Part shown: positions 7,908 to 16,800 of the stretch, piece after piece | How positions within the stretch are numbered: position 1 is the stretch's first letter | Layout of the letters: each line of letters opens with the position of its first letter | Source of the DNA: Flavobacterium araucananum | Lineage (GTDB): Bacteria > Bacteroidota > Bacteroidia > Flavobacteriales > Flavobacteriaceae | Length of the DNA stretch: 59,275 nt | NCBI RefSeq assembly: GCF_002222055.1 | Contig: NZ_MUGS01000014.1 | Coordinates: 58,765 to 118,039 of the forward strand | Direction of reading: 5' to 3' | The notes under the pieces: generated by a model | What the model was told of the DNA's origin: nothing | Database searches by the model: none | Seen by the model: the letters and a program-made list of their open reading frames with translations, nothing else | Translations under genes and position numbers: made by a program

Positions 7908-8927
7908 TTGGATAAAATTGCAGTTGTCATTTTAAATTGGAATGGGATAAAATTGTTAGAGCAATTTTTACCATCTGTTGTTCAGTTTTCGGAAGGAACT
8001 CAAATATACGTTGCTGATAATGCTTCAACAGACGATTCTGTAAATTTTATCAAACAAAATTTTCCCTCAATCAGGATAATTCAAAACAGCGATAATCATG
8101 GCTTTGCAAAAGGCTATAATGATGCGTTACAACATGTCGATGCTGAAATATATGCTTTAGTAAATTCAGATATTGAAGTAACCAAAAATTGGTTGGATCC
8201 AATTATTAAAACTTTTGATGACGAAAAACAAACTGCTATTATCCAGCCAAAAATTCTTGATTTTAAAAATAAAGAATACTTTGAATATGCGGGCGGTGCC
8301 GGTGGATTTATAGATAAATATGGTTTCCCATTTTGTCGTGGACGTGTTTTTGATACTATCGAAAAAGATAACGGACAATACGATGATAATTGTGAATTAT
8401 TCTGGGCTTCAGGAGCTTGTTTTTTTATTAGAAGTGAAGTGTACCATGAATTAGGCGGCTTTGATGAAACCTTTTTTGCGCATCAGGAAGAAATAGATTT
8501 ATGCTGGCGTGCTGCAAACGAAGGGCATATTATTAAATACAACTCAGGATCAACTGTTTATCATGTTGGAGGAGCTACTTTGCAACAGGGAAATCCAAAA
8601 AAAACCTATTTGAATTTTAGAAATTCATTATTAATGCTTGTCAAAAATTTACCCAAAAAAGGTTTATTTTTTACAATTTTCTTCCGGATGGTTTTAGATG
8701 GTATCGCCGGGATTCGTTTTTTAACCCAGGGGAAATTCAAACATACATTTGCTATTTTAAAGGCACATTTTTCATTTTATTGCATATCTTTAAAATATCT
8801 GAGAGAACGTAAAGATTTTCAAATACAAAAATACTATACTGTAAAAAGTGTCGTTTACTTGTATTACATCAAGAAATTGGTCATTTTTAAGGAAATCTTT
8901 AACAGTAATCAAAATATTAAGAACTAA
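7908..8927 (+). CDS. Glycosyltransferase family 2
   Basis: 339-residue GT-A glycosyltransferase, probably acting on lipopolysaccharide or a surface glycan at the inner membrane. The nucleotide-sugar fold is seen in VVILNWNG (6-13), ADNASTDDS and the metal motif NSDIEV. ACFFIRSEVYHELGGFDETFFAHQEEIDLCWR is the conserved acceptor and catalytic region. A C-terminal hydrophobic segment may be membrane-associated. No ATG lies before the conserved start: the frame opens with TTG at 7908, which I take as the start. It follows the HsdR-N gene by 26 bp and may share its transcript. Confidence 0.9.
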   Translation: MDKIAVVILNWNGIKLLEQFLPSVVQFSEGTQIYVADNASTDDSVNFIKQNFPSIRIIQNSDNHGFAKGYNDALQHVDAEIYALVNSDIEVTKNWLDPIIKTFDDEKQTAIIQPKILDFKNKEYFEYAGGAGGFIDKYGFPFCRGRVFDTIEKDNGQYDDNCELFWASGACFFIRSEVYHELGGFDETFFAHQEEIDLCWRAANEGHIIKYNSGSTVYHVGGATLQQGNPKKTYLNFRNSLLMLVKNLPKKGLFFTIFFRMVLDGIAGIRFLTQGKFKHTFAILKAHFSFYCISLKYLRERKDFQIQKYYTVKSVVYLYYIKKLVIFKEIFNSNQNIKN

Positions 8928-8961
8928 ATTTGTAATCAACGTTTAATTAAATATAATACCT

Positions 8962-9795
8962 ATGAAAAAAATAGTTATCGCACTAACAGTATTAATGGCC
9001 TTAACTTCGTGTGTATCGAAAAAGCAATACGCAGCATTAGAAGCTAAGAACAAAGAAACACAAGATTTATTAAACTCTTGCACTGTAAAACTGAATGCTT
9101 GTTTAGAAGAAAAAGCAGGATTAGCAGCTACAGCAGAAAGCTACAAACAACATAATCAAGACTTAATAAGCAGTTCAAAAGATTTAACTGTACTAACAAC
9201 TAAAGGAGCTGAAAATCTTGAGAAATCTTTAGAAAGTTTAAAAGAAAAAGATTTAAAAATATCAAGACTTCAAGATGCTTTAACTAAAAAAGACAGTGTT
9301 ACATTGGCTTTAGTTACAAGTTTAAAAGGAGCTGTTGGAATTAATGATCCGGATATCGAAATCAACGTAGAAAAAGGAGTTGTATTTATCTCTATTGCAG
9401 ACAAATTATTATTTAAAAGCGGTAGTTATGATGTAACTGATGCAGCAAAAGGTGTTTTGGCTAAAGTTGCAAAAGTAGTAAACGACAAACCAGATTTCGA
9501 ATGTATGGTTGAAGGTCACACAGATAATGTTCCTTACAAAAGCAACGGAGTTTTGTTAGACAACTGGGATTTAAGTGTTAAACGTTCTACTTCTATTGTA
9601 CGTGTATTAACAAACGATCTTGGTGTTAACCCGGCAAAATTAATCGCAGCTGGTAGAAGTTCATACGTGCCTTTAGTAGCAAATGATACTCCTGAGAATA
9701 AAGCTCGTAACAGAAGAACTCGTATTGTTGTTATGCCTAAAATCGATCAATTCTATGATATGATTGAAAAAGAAATGAAAAAACAACAAAAATAA
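8962..9795 (+). CDS. OmpA-family lipoprotein
   Basis: A 277-residue lipoprotein anchored in the outer membrane. The signal peptide ends in the lipobox LTSC (Cys17 is the predicted lipidated residue). Residues 20-110 form a coiled coil. The C-terminal half is an OmpA peptidoglycan-binding domain with VEGHTDNVPY and ARNRRTRIVV. It likely links outer membrane to cell wall. A TAAATTTG box at 8925-8932 overlaps the end of the previous gene and may drive it. A strong terminator follows. Confidence 0.93.
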   Translation: MKKIVIALTVLMALTSCVSKKQYAALEAKNKETQDLLNSCTVKLNACLEEKAGLAATAESYKQHNQDLISSSKDLTVLTTKGAENLEKSLESLKEKDLKISRLQDALTKKDSVTLALVTSLKGAVGINDPDIEINVEKGVVFISIADKLLFKSGSYDVTDAAKGVLAKVAKVVNDKPDFECMVEGHTDNVPYKSNGVLLDNWDLSVKRSTSIVRVLTNDLGVNPAKLIAAGRSSYVPLVANDTPENKARNRRTRIVVMPKIDQFYDMIEKEMKKQQK

Positions 9796-9825
9796 TTTAA
9801 GGTTTTAAATACTTTATTATACAGA

Positions 9826-9851
9826 AAAAGCAGGTCAATTGACCTGCTTTT
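9826..9851 (+). terminator. Rho-independent terminator after OmpA lipoprotein gene
   Basis: A perfect stem AAAAGCAGGTCA / TGACCTGCTTTT with a minimal centre and a T-rich 3' side, 31 bases after the stop codon. Confidence 0.85.
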
Positions 9852-10008
9852 ATGTATTCTTAACTTCTTTAATAACCAATTAAATATAAATCAAGAATAG
9901 CATTATTTTAAAATAACTAACTAAATTTTAACTAATCTAAAGTTAGTTATTTATTTTAGAATATTATATCATTTAAGTTTTTTTTTACAAAACTACAATG
10001 TTACATGT

Positions 10009-10629
10009 TTACAAGATATCTATATCTCCTTTTCCTTCTCTTATAATAACCGGCTCATAATCTGATAAGTCAATAATTGTTGAACCAACATTATCTCCAT
10101 AACCTCCATCAATAACGAGATCAACAATATTTTGCCATTTTTCAAAAATCAGCTCCGGATCTGTAGTATACTCAATCACATCATCTTCATCCCTAATTGA
10201 GGTTGAAACTATTGGATTTCCTAATTTTCTAACAATTTCTAAAGCAATATTATTATCCGGAATACGAATACCAACAGTAGTTTTCTTTTTAAACTCTTTT
10301 GGCAAATTATTATTTCCCGGCAAAATAAAAGTGTAAGGACCAGGTAAGGCCCTTTTTAGAATCTTGAAAGTCGATGTATCAATCTGACGAACATAATCTG
10401 ACAGATTACTTAAATCATGACAAATAAACGAAAAGTTAGCTTTTTCAAGTTTAACACCTTTTATTTTTGCGATTTTTTCTAAAGCGCGCGAATTTGTTAT
10501 ATCACAACCTAAACCATAAACAGTATCAGTTGGATAAATTACCAAACCTCCGTTCTGAAGTACCTTTACCACTTTGGCAATTGCTGCTTCATTAGGTTTA
10601 TCGGGATATATTTTTATGAACTCAGCCAT
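10009..10629 (-). CDS. Sua5/YciO/YrdC-family protein, YciO-like
   Basis: 206 residues of the threonylcarbamoyl-AMP synthase fold. YPTDTVYGLGCD (32-43) is the nucleotide-binding region. GPYTFIL, VGIRIPDN, STSIRD and the C-terminal VIIREGKGDI tail align by eye with E. coli YciO better than with TsaC. Members of this family make TC-AMP for the tRNA t6A modification; whether the YciO branch does so efficiently is less clear. No other Sua5 homologue is in the window. Single gene. Confidence 0.88.
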   Translation of the reverse strand: MAEFIKIYPDKPNEAAIAKVVKVLQNGGLVIYPTDTVYGLGCDITNSRALEKIAKIKGVKLEKANFSFICHDLSNLSDYVRQIDTSTFKILKRALPGPYTFILPGNNNLPKEFKKKTTVGIRIPDNNIALEIVRKLGNPIVSTSIRDEDDVIEYTTDPELIFEKWQNIVDLVIDGGYGDNVGSTIIDLSDYEPVIIREGKGDIDIL

Positions 10630-10878
10630 TTTTTTAGAATAAAGAAATTAGATTATAGAACAAAGACTGATCTTTAATTCTTTTAATGTTTTTTTAATAG
10701 ATAACAAAATTCTCAATTGAAAATAGATTTAGTTTTAAACTAGAAAATCCTTATTCTCCTGAAAGGAATTAAAAATTGTTAAGGCCGAAAATCAAATCCA
10801 GTAATAAAAAATTAACTTTCGCAAAAAAATCCATTTTCTATCCTCTTTCTTCTATATTCTTTCTTTTATACCCTTTTC

Positions 10879-13230
10879 CTACCCTACCACATCCAATTTT
10901 GCAAAACGAAGTAAAAGCTTTTTAAGACCTCCAACTTCAAATTTTATTTCGGCTTTTTTATCAGCTCCAACACCTTCCAGATTGACAACTTCACCTTTCC
11001 CAAAACGTTCGTGCATTACGACATTTCCAATTGTCAACTTATTATCAAATAAATTTGGTGCAGCACTATTTGGATTAGTTCCTGTAACTGGTTTTAGTTT
11101 ACGAATACTCAAATCCGGTTTAGGCTGATTATCTGTAACGTGTTTTGGTGGTGTTGACCCTATCGGTTTTGCTAAACGCAATTTAGATTTATCTATATCT
11201 CCAAAAATATCTCCATCAATTGGTGATTTGTATCTGTAATTAGTTTCTGCAGGAGTTAAATATTCTAAATATTGTCCGTCAATTTCTTCAATAAATCGGG
11301 ATGGTTCACTGTCTGTCAATTTCCCCCAACGGTAACGAGATTGCGCATACGTTAGATATGCCTGATGCTCTGCACGAGTTAAAGCTACGTAAAATAAACG
11401 ACGTTCTTCTTCTAATTCGCTTCTGGTACTCATACTCATCGCACTCGGGAACAAATCTTCTTCCATACCAACCACAAAAACATGAGGAAACTCAAGTCCT
11501 TTTGCTAAGTGAATTGTCATCAGCGCCACACGATCTTCATCAGATGTATCTTTATCTAAATCGGTCGCAAGTGCTACATCTTCCATAAATTCAGACAATG
11601 CCCCTCTTGCACCATCAATTTCTATTTGTCCTTCAGTAAAATCTTTTAAACCGTTTAAAAGCTCTTCGATATTCTGAATTTTTGCCATTCCTTCCGGCGT
11701 AGCATCTTTTTTAAGCTCCTGAACAAGACCCGTTTTTTTAGTAACATAATCAGTAATATAAAAAGCATCCTGATTTTGATCAATCACTTGAAAACTCTGA
11801 ATCATTGTCACAAAATCATTGATTTTATTTTTAGTTCCTGAGTTTAATTTCAAATCAATTTTATCAATATTGACCATTACTTCCCAAATCGAACGTTTGT
11901 AATGATTCGCAGCAATAGTCAGTTTTTCTACCGTTGTATCTCCAATACCACGTGCCGGATAATTGATCACACGAACTAATGCCTCTTCATCTTTTGGATT
12001 AATTACCAGACGTAAATAACACAAAACATCCTTAATTTCTTTACGCTGGTAGAATGATAATCCACCGTAAATTCTATACGGAATATCACGTTTCCTTAAA
12101 GCATCCTCCATTGCACGTGATTGTGCATTGGTACGGTACAAAATTGCAAATGATCCGTTGTGCAATTGATTTTGCATTTTTTGCTCAAAAATTGTACTGG
12201 CTACAAAACGACCTTCCTCAGCATCCGTCAAACTACGGTGTACTTTTATCTTTTGTCCAAAATCATTCGCAGTCCAGACAACTTTATCCAGCTTTGTTTT
12301 ATTATGTTCCATTACGGTATTTGCCGCTTCAACAATATTTCTTGTTGAACGGTAATTTTGCTCTAGACGAAACATTATTACCCCCTCATAATCCTTCTGG
12401 AAATTCAGGATATTATTGATATTTGCACCACGAAAAGCATAAATACTCTGTGCATCATCACCCACCACACATATATTCTGAAATTTATCTGATAAAGCCC
12501 TGACAATCAAATACTGAGAGTGATTGGTATCCTGGTACTCATCAACCAGAATATATCTAAAACGATTCTGATATTTGGCCAAAACCTCAGGGAAACGAGT
12601 CAACAATTCATTGGTTTTCAACAATAAATCATCAAAATCCATGGCGCCCGCTTTAAAACAACGTTCTACATATTGCTGATAAATTTCTCCTAGTCTCGGT
12701 CTTTTAGCCATAGCATCAGCCTCTACCAATTCAGGATTATTAAAATAAGCCTTTACGGTGATTAAACTATTTTTGTATGAAGAAATTCGACCTAAAATTT
12801 GTTTTGGTTTATAAATATCACGATCCAGTTGCATCTCCTTAATAATAGAAGAAATCAATCGTGCCGAATCCTGAGAATCATAAATAGTAAAATTGGAAGG
12901 ATAACCCAAATGATCTGATTCTGCGCGAAGAATACGAGCAAAAATCGAGTGAAAAGTTCCCATCCAAAGATTTTTAGCTTCAGATGCACCCACAATATCC
13001 GAGATCCTGTGCTTCATTTCACGAGCAGCTTTGTTCGTAAATGTAAGGGACAAAATATTGAAAGCGTCAACACCTTGCGCCATCAAATAAGCAATTCTAA
13101 TCGTTAAAACACGTGTTTTTCCTGAACCTGCACCAGCAATAATAATCATTGGCCCGTCTTTTTTCAGAACGGGTTGTCGTTGCGCTTCATTGAGCTGGTC
13201 AATGTACTTTTGCATGAAATTTTTCTCCAT
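10879..13230 (-). CDS. ATP-dependent DNA helicase, UvrD/PcrA type (SF1)
   Basis: 3'-5' helicase for excision repair and removal of stalled complexes. Motif I is AGAGSGKTR, motif Ia LTFTNKAAREMKHR, motif II VDEYQDTN, motif III VVGDDAQSIYAFRGA, motif IV LEQNYRST, motif V MTIHLAKGLEFPHVFVVGMEE and motif VI EEERRLFYVALTRA, all in order. The C-terminus has the conserved VMHERFGKGEVV domain that binds RNA polymerase in PcrA. About 783 residues from the ATG at 13230; an upstream TTG at 13239 opens the frame but is less likely. Confidence 0.95.
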   Translation of the reverse strand: MEKNFMQKYIDQLNEAQRQPVLKKDGPMIIIAGAGSGKTRVLTIRIAYLMAQGVDAFNILSLTFTNKAAREMKHRISDIVGASEAKNLWMGTFHSIFARILRAESDHLGYPSNFTIYDSQDSARLISSIIKEMQLDRDIYKPKQILGRISSYKNSLITVKAYFNNPELVEADAMAKRPRLGEIYQQYVERCFKAGAMDFDDLLLKTNELLTRFPEVLAKYQNRFRYILVDEYQDTNHSQYLIVRALSDKFQNICVVGDDAQSIYAFRGANINNILNFQKDYEGVIMFRLEQNYRSTRNIVEAANTVMEHNKTKLDKVVWTANDFGQKIKVHRSLTDAEEGRFVASTIFEQKMQNQLHNGSFAILYRTNAQSRAMEDALRKRDIPYRIYGGLSFYQRKEIKDVLCYLRLVINPKDEEALVRVINYPARGIGDTTVEKLTIAANHYKRSIWEVMVNIDKIDLKLNSGTKNKINDFVTMIQSFQVIDQNQDAFYITDYVTKKTGLVQELKKDATPEGMAKIQNIEELLNGLKDFTEGQIEIDGARGALSEFMEDVALATDLDKDTSDEDRVALMTIHLAKGLEFPHVFVVGMEEDLFPSAMSMSTRSELEEERRLFYVALTRAEHQAYLTYAQSRYRWGKLTDSEPSRFIEEIDGQYLEYLTPAETNYRYKSPIDGDIFGDIDKSKLRLAKPIGSTPPKHVTDNQPKPDLSIRKLKPVTGTNPNSAAPNLFDNKLTIGNVVMHERFGKGEVVNLEGVGADKKAEIKFEVGGLKKLLLRFAKLDVVG

Positions 13231-13239
13231 ATTATGCAA

Positions 13240-13496
13240 AAATAAGAATTAATGATTGAATAAGCTACTACCTTTTTCTAAGATACCAAGTTTCTAAGAT
13301 TATAAGTTTCTAAGCTTTTTTTTGAAGCAAAACATCTGGCTTTTTATCAAACATAGTTCCCGCTTTGGGCTTTATCTCTCCGTTTCACTGCGAGGATACC
13401 GCCTCTATCGGGGCTAGAGATAAGTATTTGGGTTTTTATTTTTGAAAGAAAAATCCTTAAAATATTGTATATTTGTAAAAATTACTAAATTCACAA
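13240..13496. other. Intergenic region with degenerate repeats
   Basis: Contains a short CTAAG-type tandem (AAGTTTCTAAGATTATAAG and similar, about 13290-13316). A GC-richer stretch at 13365-13425 follows, in which TTATCTCT and AGAGATAA form an imperfect hairpin. It is probably a decayed dispersed repeat. The right end holds the toxin promoter. Confidence 0.5.
13441..13475 (+). promoter_or_regulatory. Promoter for RelE/ParE-like toxin gene
   Basis: TTTG at 13441-13444 and TATATTTG at 13468-13475 match the -33 and -7 boxes, with a somewhat long spacer of 23 bases. The -7 box is 21 bases from the toxin ATG. It implies that the toxin has a promoter of its own. Confidence 0.5.
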
Positions 13497-13784
13497 ATGA
13501 ATGTAGAATTAACAGAAACTGCCGAGAAAACTTTTTTTCAAATTATTAGCAAGTATAACGATTCTAAATCAGCGAAGTTCTCAAACCAAACTATTGCAAC
13601 GATACAAATGATTGTACAAAACAATCATATTGGTTCTAAGTATAAAAAAACTTGCTTTCGTAAATTTTTAATATCTAATAAAGTTTATTTATTTTATGCA
13701 ATTGAAAAGCAAACAATATACATTGCTTTATTCTGGGATAACAATAGAAATCCAACTGAGCTAGATATTATACTTAGTTTTTAA
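13497..13784 (+). CDS. RelE/ParE-family toxin
   Basis: 95 residues with the layout of a RelE/ParE toxin: LTETAEKTFFQIISKY (helix 1), a second helix, then KKTCFRKFLISNKVYLFYAIEKQTIYIALFWDNNRNP, the typical R-F-Y-x-Y-x(n)-I-x-L-F-W-D-N-R-x-P strand and tail pattern. ParE types poison gyrase and RelE types cleave mRNA on ribosomes; I cannot tell which from sequence. The antitoxin candidate is not upstream as usual but convergent, with 24 bp of 3' overlap. Confidence 0.87.
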   Translation: MNVELTETAEKTFFQIISKYNDSKSAKFSNQTIATIQMIVQNNHIGSKYKKTCFRKFLISNKVYLFYAIEKQTIYIALFWDNNRNPTELDIILSF

Positions 13785-14060
13785 TTTTTGTTTAAAATCT
13801 TCAAAATTAATAGTTCTACCTGCTTTTATATCTTGTTCACTTTTTTGCAACTCCTGCATCAATATTTCTTCAGGAAATAATAAAGTTGTAATTAATTTTA
13901 CCTCTTGATGAGTAAAGTTTTTAGATTTCAGTTTTCTATAATATGTAGCATGCTTCAAACCTAATTTTTGCATAAAAAACTCAGCCTTATAATAAGACTT
14001 ACCAATCAATTCTGGTAAACTATTAATATAATTCTCGTAATTTTCTACTATTTCTATCAT
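13761..14060 (-). CDS. Probable antitoxin, convergent with the RelE/ParE toxin
   Basis: 99 residues. The N-terminal two thirds could be a small helix-turn-helix unit (KAEFFMQKLGLKHATYYRKLKS). The C-terminus LQKSEQDIKAGRTINFEDFK strongly recalls the toxin-wrapping tail of RelB/Phd-type antitoxins (SExDIxAGR). Its last codons overlap the last codons of the toxin on the other strand. It has its own well-formed promoter containing a repeated TTTGATAC element, consistent with autoregulation. No experimental counterpart is known to me. Confidence 0.7.
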   Translation of the reverse strand: MIEIVENYENYINSLPELIGKSYYKAEFFMQKLGLKHATYYRKLKSKNFTHQEVKLITTLLFPEEILMQELQKSEQDIKAGRTINFEDFKQKLKTKYNI

Positions 14061-14084
14061 TTTATGATATTTTAAGTTACTATA

Positions 14085-14121
14085 TTTGATACAAAGATAG
14101 CTTGTAATTTGATACTTACAA
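14085..14121 (-). promoter_or_regulatory. Antitoxin promoter with repeated operator
   Basis: On the minus strand TTG (14119-14121), 19 bases, then TATCTTTG (14092-14099) match the -33/-7 consensus. TTTGATAC occurs at 14085-14092 and again at 14108-14115, 23 bp apart. The repeats overlap the promoter, as expected for an autorepressor operator. Confidence 0.6.
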
Positions 14122-14158
14122 CATAAACCTGTTCCCTATATAGATAAACTTAAAACCT

Positions 14159-14926
14159 TTATTTGAAAAACACATCATAAGCAAATCGAATCAAAGTCCC
14201 AATTACAACAATCAGAAAGAAAACTCTAATAAAACCATTTCCTTTATTAATCGCTAATTTGGCTCCAAGCCATCCGCCAAGTCCATTACTGATAGCCATA
14301 GGAATTGCGATTGACCAAATGATTTTCCCTTTGATCATAAACAAACAAATAGAACCAAAATTAGTTGCCAGGTTTACCATTTTGGCATTTGCAGAAGCGT
14401 GCAAAAAATCGAACCCTAAAAGTGCAATAAAAGCAACTACAAAAAAACTTCCGGTTCCGGGACCAATAAATCCGTCATAAAAACCAACGATTATGCTAAT
14501 AACAACCGCATAAATTATCTGCGTTGTTGCCGAATGGTCTTTGGCTACCTGTTGTCCGAAGTTTTTCTTTGCATACGTATAAATAAACAATAACGATAAA
14601 ACAACCAACAAAAGGGGTTTCATAAAATCATTGCTAACCATTGTTAATAAAGTAGAACCAAAAAAAGCCGATGGTACAGCCAGAAACATCATAATCAAAA
14701 GCAATTTCCATTGAATGACTACTTTTTTGAGATATTGAAAAGCTGCAAAAGCAGTTCCGGTAAAAGCAGGCAATTTTAGCGTTCCTACAACTGTTGAAAC
14801 GGGTAAATTTGGCAATAATATTAATCCCATTGGCGTCTGGATTAATCCGCCTCCGCCAACAATTGCATCAATAAATCCTGCGGCAAAAGCAGCTAAACAA
14901 AGAAATACTATAACATACGAATCCAT
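14159..14926 (-). CDS. TSUP-family membrane transporter (TauE/SafE)
   Basis: 255-residue multi-pass inner-membrane protein of the sulfite/organosulfonate exporter family. Two homologous halves each carry the characteristic glycine-rich motif: FIDAIVGGGGLIQTPMGLILLP near the N-terminus and GFYDGFIGPGTGSFFVVAFI in the middle, with about 7-8 hydrophobic helices. The substrate cannot be read from sequence and no sulfur-pathway genes are adjacent. Single gene. Confidence 0.9.
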   Translation of the reverse strand: MDSYVIVFLCLAAFAAGFIDAIVGGGGLIQTPMGLILLPNLPVSTVVGTLKLPAFTGTAFAAFQYLKKVVIQWKLLLIMMFLAVPSAFFGSTLLTMVSNDFMKPLLLVVLSLLFIYTYAKKNFGQQVAKDHSATTQIIYAVVISIIVGFYDGFIGPGTGSFFVVAFIALLGFDFLHASANAKMVNLATNFGSICLFMIKGKIIWSIAIPMAISNGLGGWLGAKLAINKGNGFIRVFFLIVVIGTLIRFAYDVFFK

Positions 14927-15025
14927 TAAAAAGGCGTTTTATTAAATAAAAAAGCAAGATGTAAAAGTAAGTGTTCCATTTTGTTTATTCCAATAAAATT
15001 AAAGTGGATTTCTCATCAAAAAGTA

Positions 15026-15033
15026 TATTTTTG
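15026..15033 (+). promoter_or_regulatory. -7 promoter box for the 15051 gene
   Basis: TATTTTTG fits TAnnTTTG and ends 17 bases before the ATG. No convincing -33 box. Confidence 0.35.
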
Positions 15034-15050
15034 TTGAAAATTTAAACCAA

Positions 15051-15572
15051 ATGGATTTTAATAGAATTATAGAATTAGCCAGTTATACTTTACCAGCCAT
15101 CGTAACGGGATGTGTGGCTTACAGTTTTTTTGAACTACACATAAAAAACAATGATAAAAAACGCAACTTTTTATTGAACAGAGAGGCGCATAAAGAATCG
15201 TTACCAATACGTTTACAGGCTTATGAGCGTATGACTTTATTTTTGGAGCGCATTAATCTGACTAAACTATTGATCAGAATTTCACCGATCTCAAACGAAA
15301 AACACGATTACGAAAATTTTCTAATTGACCAGATTGAGCATGAATTTGAGCATAATCTGACACAACAAATTTATATGTCTGATGAATGCTGGACTATTAT
15401 AACAACAGCCAAAAATTCAACTATTCAAATTATTCGCAAAGCTGCTATGAGCGATCGCGTTGACAGTGCGGATAAATTGCGTGAAGTAATTTTGAATGAT
15501 TTATTAGAGAAACAATCCCCTAGTAATGCTGCTTTGGGCTATATAAAAAATGAAGTTTCAGAATTGTGGTAA
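15051..15572 (+). CDS. Conserved hypothetical, N-terminal membrane anchor
   Basis: 173 residues. Residues 8-28 (ELASYTLPAIVTGCVAYSFFE) form a membrane segment, and the rest is a soluble, mainly helical cytoplasmic domain with the pattern RLQAYERMTLFLERINLTKLLIRI. I recall similar proteins in many Flavobacteria without an assigned function. It is divergent from the TSUP gene and followed by an inverted repeat that may terminate it. Confidence 0.75.
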   Translation: MDFNRIIELASYTLPAIVTGCVAYSFFELHIKNNDKKRNFLLNREAHKESLPIRLQAYERMTLFLERINLTKLLIRISPISNEKHDYENFLIDQIEHEFEHNLTQQIYMSDECWTIITTAKNSTIQIIRKAAMSDRVDSADKLREVILNDLLEKQSPSNAALGYIKNEVSELW

Positions 15573-15591
15573 GAGCCTAATTTAGGGTTCA

Positions 15592-15662
15592 GATTTTAGA
15601 TTTTAGATTTTTTAAAGTGAGTCGTTTTTGTTGCTCAAACAATCTAAAATCTAAAATCAACG
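15592..15662. terminator. AT-rich inverted repeat between convergent genes
   Basis: Direct copies of AGATTTTAGATTTT at about 15592-15612 are answered by AATCTAAAATCTAAAATC at about 15642-15659, making a long weak stem between two converging genes. The AATCTAAAATC motif also occurs before the RND permease gene near 28690, so it is a dispersed repeat that may serve as a terminator here. Confidence 0.55.
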
Positions 15663-15670
15663 ATCTAATA

Positions 15671-16570
15671 TTACCTGTTATCACTCATAATCTCAGACTT
15701 ATTCTGAGCATATTCATATCCTTGCTCCCACCATTCTTTCATAACTTCTTTATTAAAGATAAGTGCATTATTGGTGAGTTTTGTAGGTGTGTAATATAAG
15801 TTAAGTTTTACATTTTTATTATTTGCCATAAGTTTTCCTATAGCAATATCGTGTTTTTCAACCTGATCCAAAGCAATTCTAAACAAATCGATCATTAGCG
15901 AAAATGGATTTTTACCAATAACGGTTTTATCCATATTTACTTCGGTTTCCAGAATAATAACATCAATTTCGGTCGCACCACGATTAATAGCTTCTCGTAT
16001 AGGAACTAAACTAGAAAATCCACCATCGCCATATTCGTAATTATTTCTTTCGACTAAACTCATAAAAGGAACATAATTACTGGAAATCCAGGACCAGTCG
16101 CAAAATTCTTCATACGTACAATCTTTTACAGATTTATACTCAGATTCATTTTTAGTAAAATTGGTTACCGTAATTACAACATCATTTTTTAATTTTTTCA
16201 AATTATTAAAATCCGAAAGCGAAAAATTATTCCTGATATATTTCTGCAATCCTTTGCTTTCTCCAAAAGTTCGTTTTCCTTTAAAAAACTGACGCAGTAC
16301 ATTAAAGTGATTTATCGTCACGATATCTACGCCATCTTTATTTTTAACAACAAAGGGGCAAATATTAAAAATACTGCTCATGGTGACATTGGTGTATACA
16401 GAGTGGATTTTTTTGATATGACCCAATGCCAAATGCGGGATAAGTAAGCTTCCTGTAGAAGTGCCCAAAAACAAACCATACTCATGATTTTTTTCTTCTA
16501 TTAAATACTGCGCTACGCCACCGGCAAATGCGCCTTTACTTCCTCCGCCAGAAATAACCAATGCTCTCAT
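15671..16570 (-). CDS. Patatin-like phospholipase family protein
   Basis: 299-residue serine acyl hydrolase of the patatin fold. The oxyanion hole is SGGGSKGAFAGG (7-18), the nucleophile elbow GTSTG (36-40, Ser38) and the catalytic-dyad Asp lies in YGDGGFSS. There is no signal peptide or membrane helix, so it is probably cytoplasmic or loosely membrane-bound. Likely substrates are glycerolipid acyl esters. Intact. Confidence 0.92.
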   Translation of the reverse strand: MRALVISGGGSKGAFAGGVAQYLIEEKNHEYGLFLGTSTGSLLIPHLALGHIKKIHSVYTNVTMSSIFNICPFVVKNKDGVDIVTINHFNVLRQFFKGKRTFGESKGLQKYIRNNFSLSDFNNLKKLKNDVVITVTNFTKNESEYKSVKDCTYEEFCDWSWISSNYVPFMSLVERNNYEYGDGGFSSLVPIREAINRGATEIDVIILETEVNMDKTVIGKNPFSLMIDLFRIALDQVEKHDIAIGKLMANNKNVKLNLYYTPTKLTNNALIFNKEVMKEWWEQGYEYAQNKSEIMSDNR

Positions 16571-16663
16571 AAATATATTGTAGGTTTTGTTTTTGTTTGG
16601 TTTTTTAGAAGGAGATAAAAGATTTTAGAGCCCAGAACATAGACTTTTCCAATTCGTTTTAAA

Positions 16664-16800
16664 TCTTTACTCTAGCTTCTTTACTCTATAATCTTGCTTC
16701 TATATTCTATTCTCTTTACTCTTTACTCTTTACTCTATTCTCTTTACTCTTTACTCTTTACTCTTTACTCTTATTCTCTATACTCTTATTCTCTATACTC
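16664..16800. repeat. Degenerate 7-bp tandem repeat (CTTTACT family)
   Basis: Polypyrimidine tract built from 7-bp units such as CTTTACT, CTATTCT and CTATACT, about 135 bases long, ending at the M1 peptidase stop codon. The same family recurs at 10842-10877 and in both orientations at 21970-22263. Confidence 0.85.
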
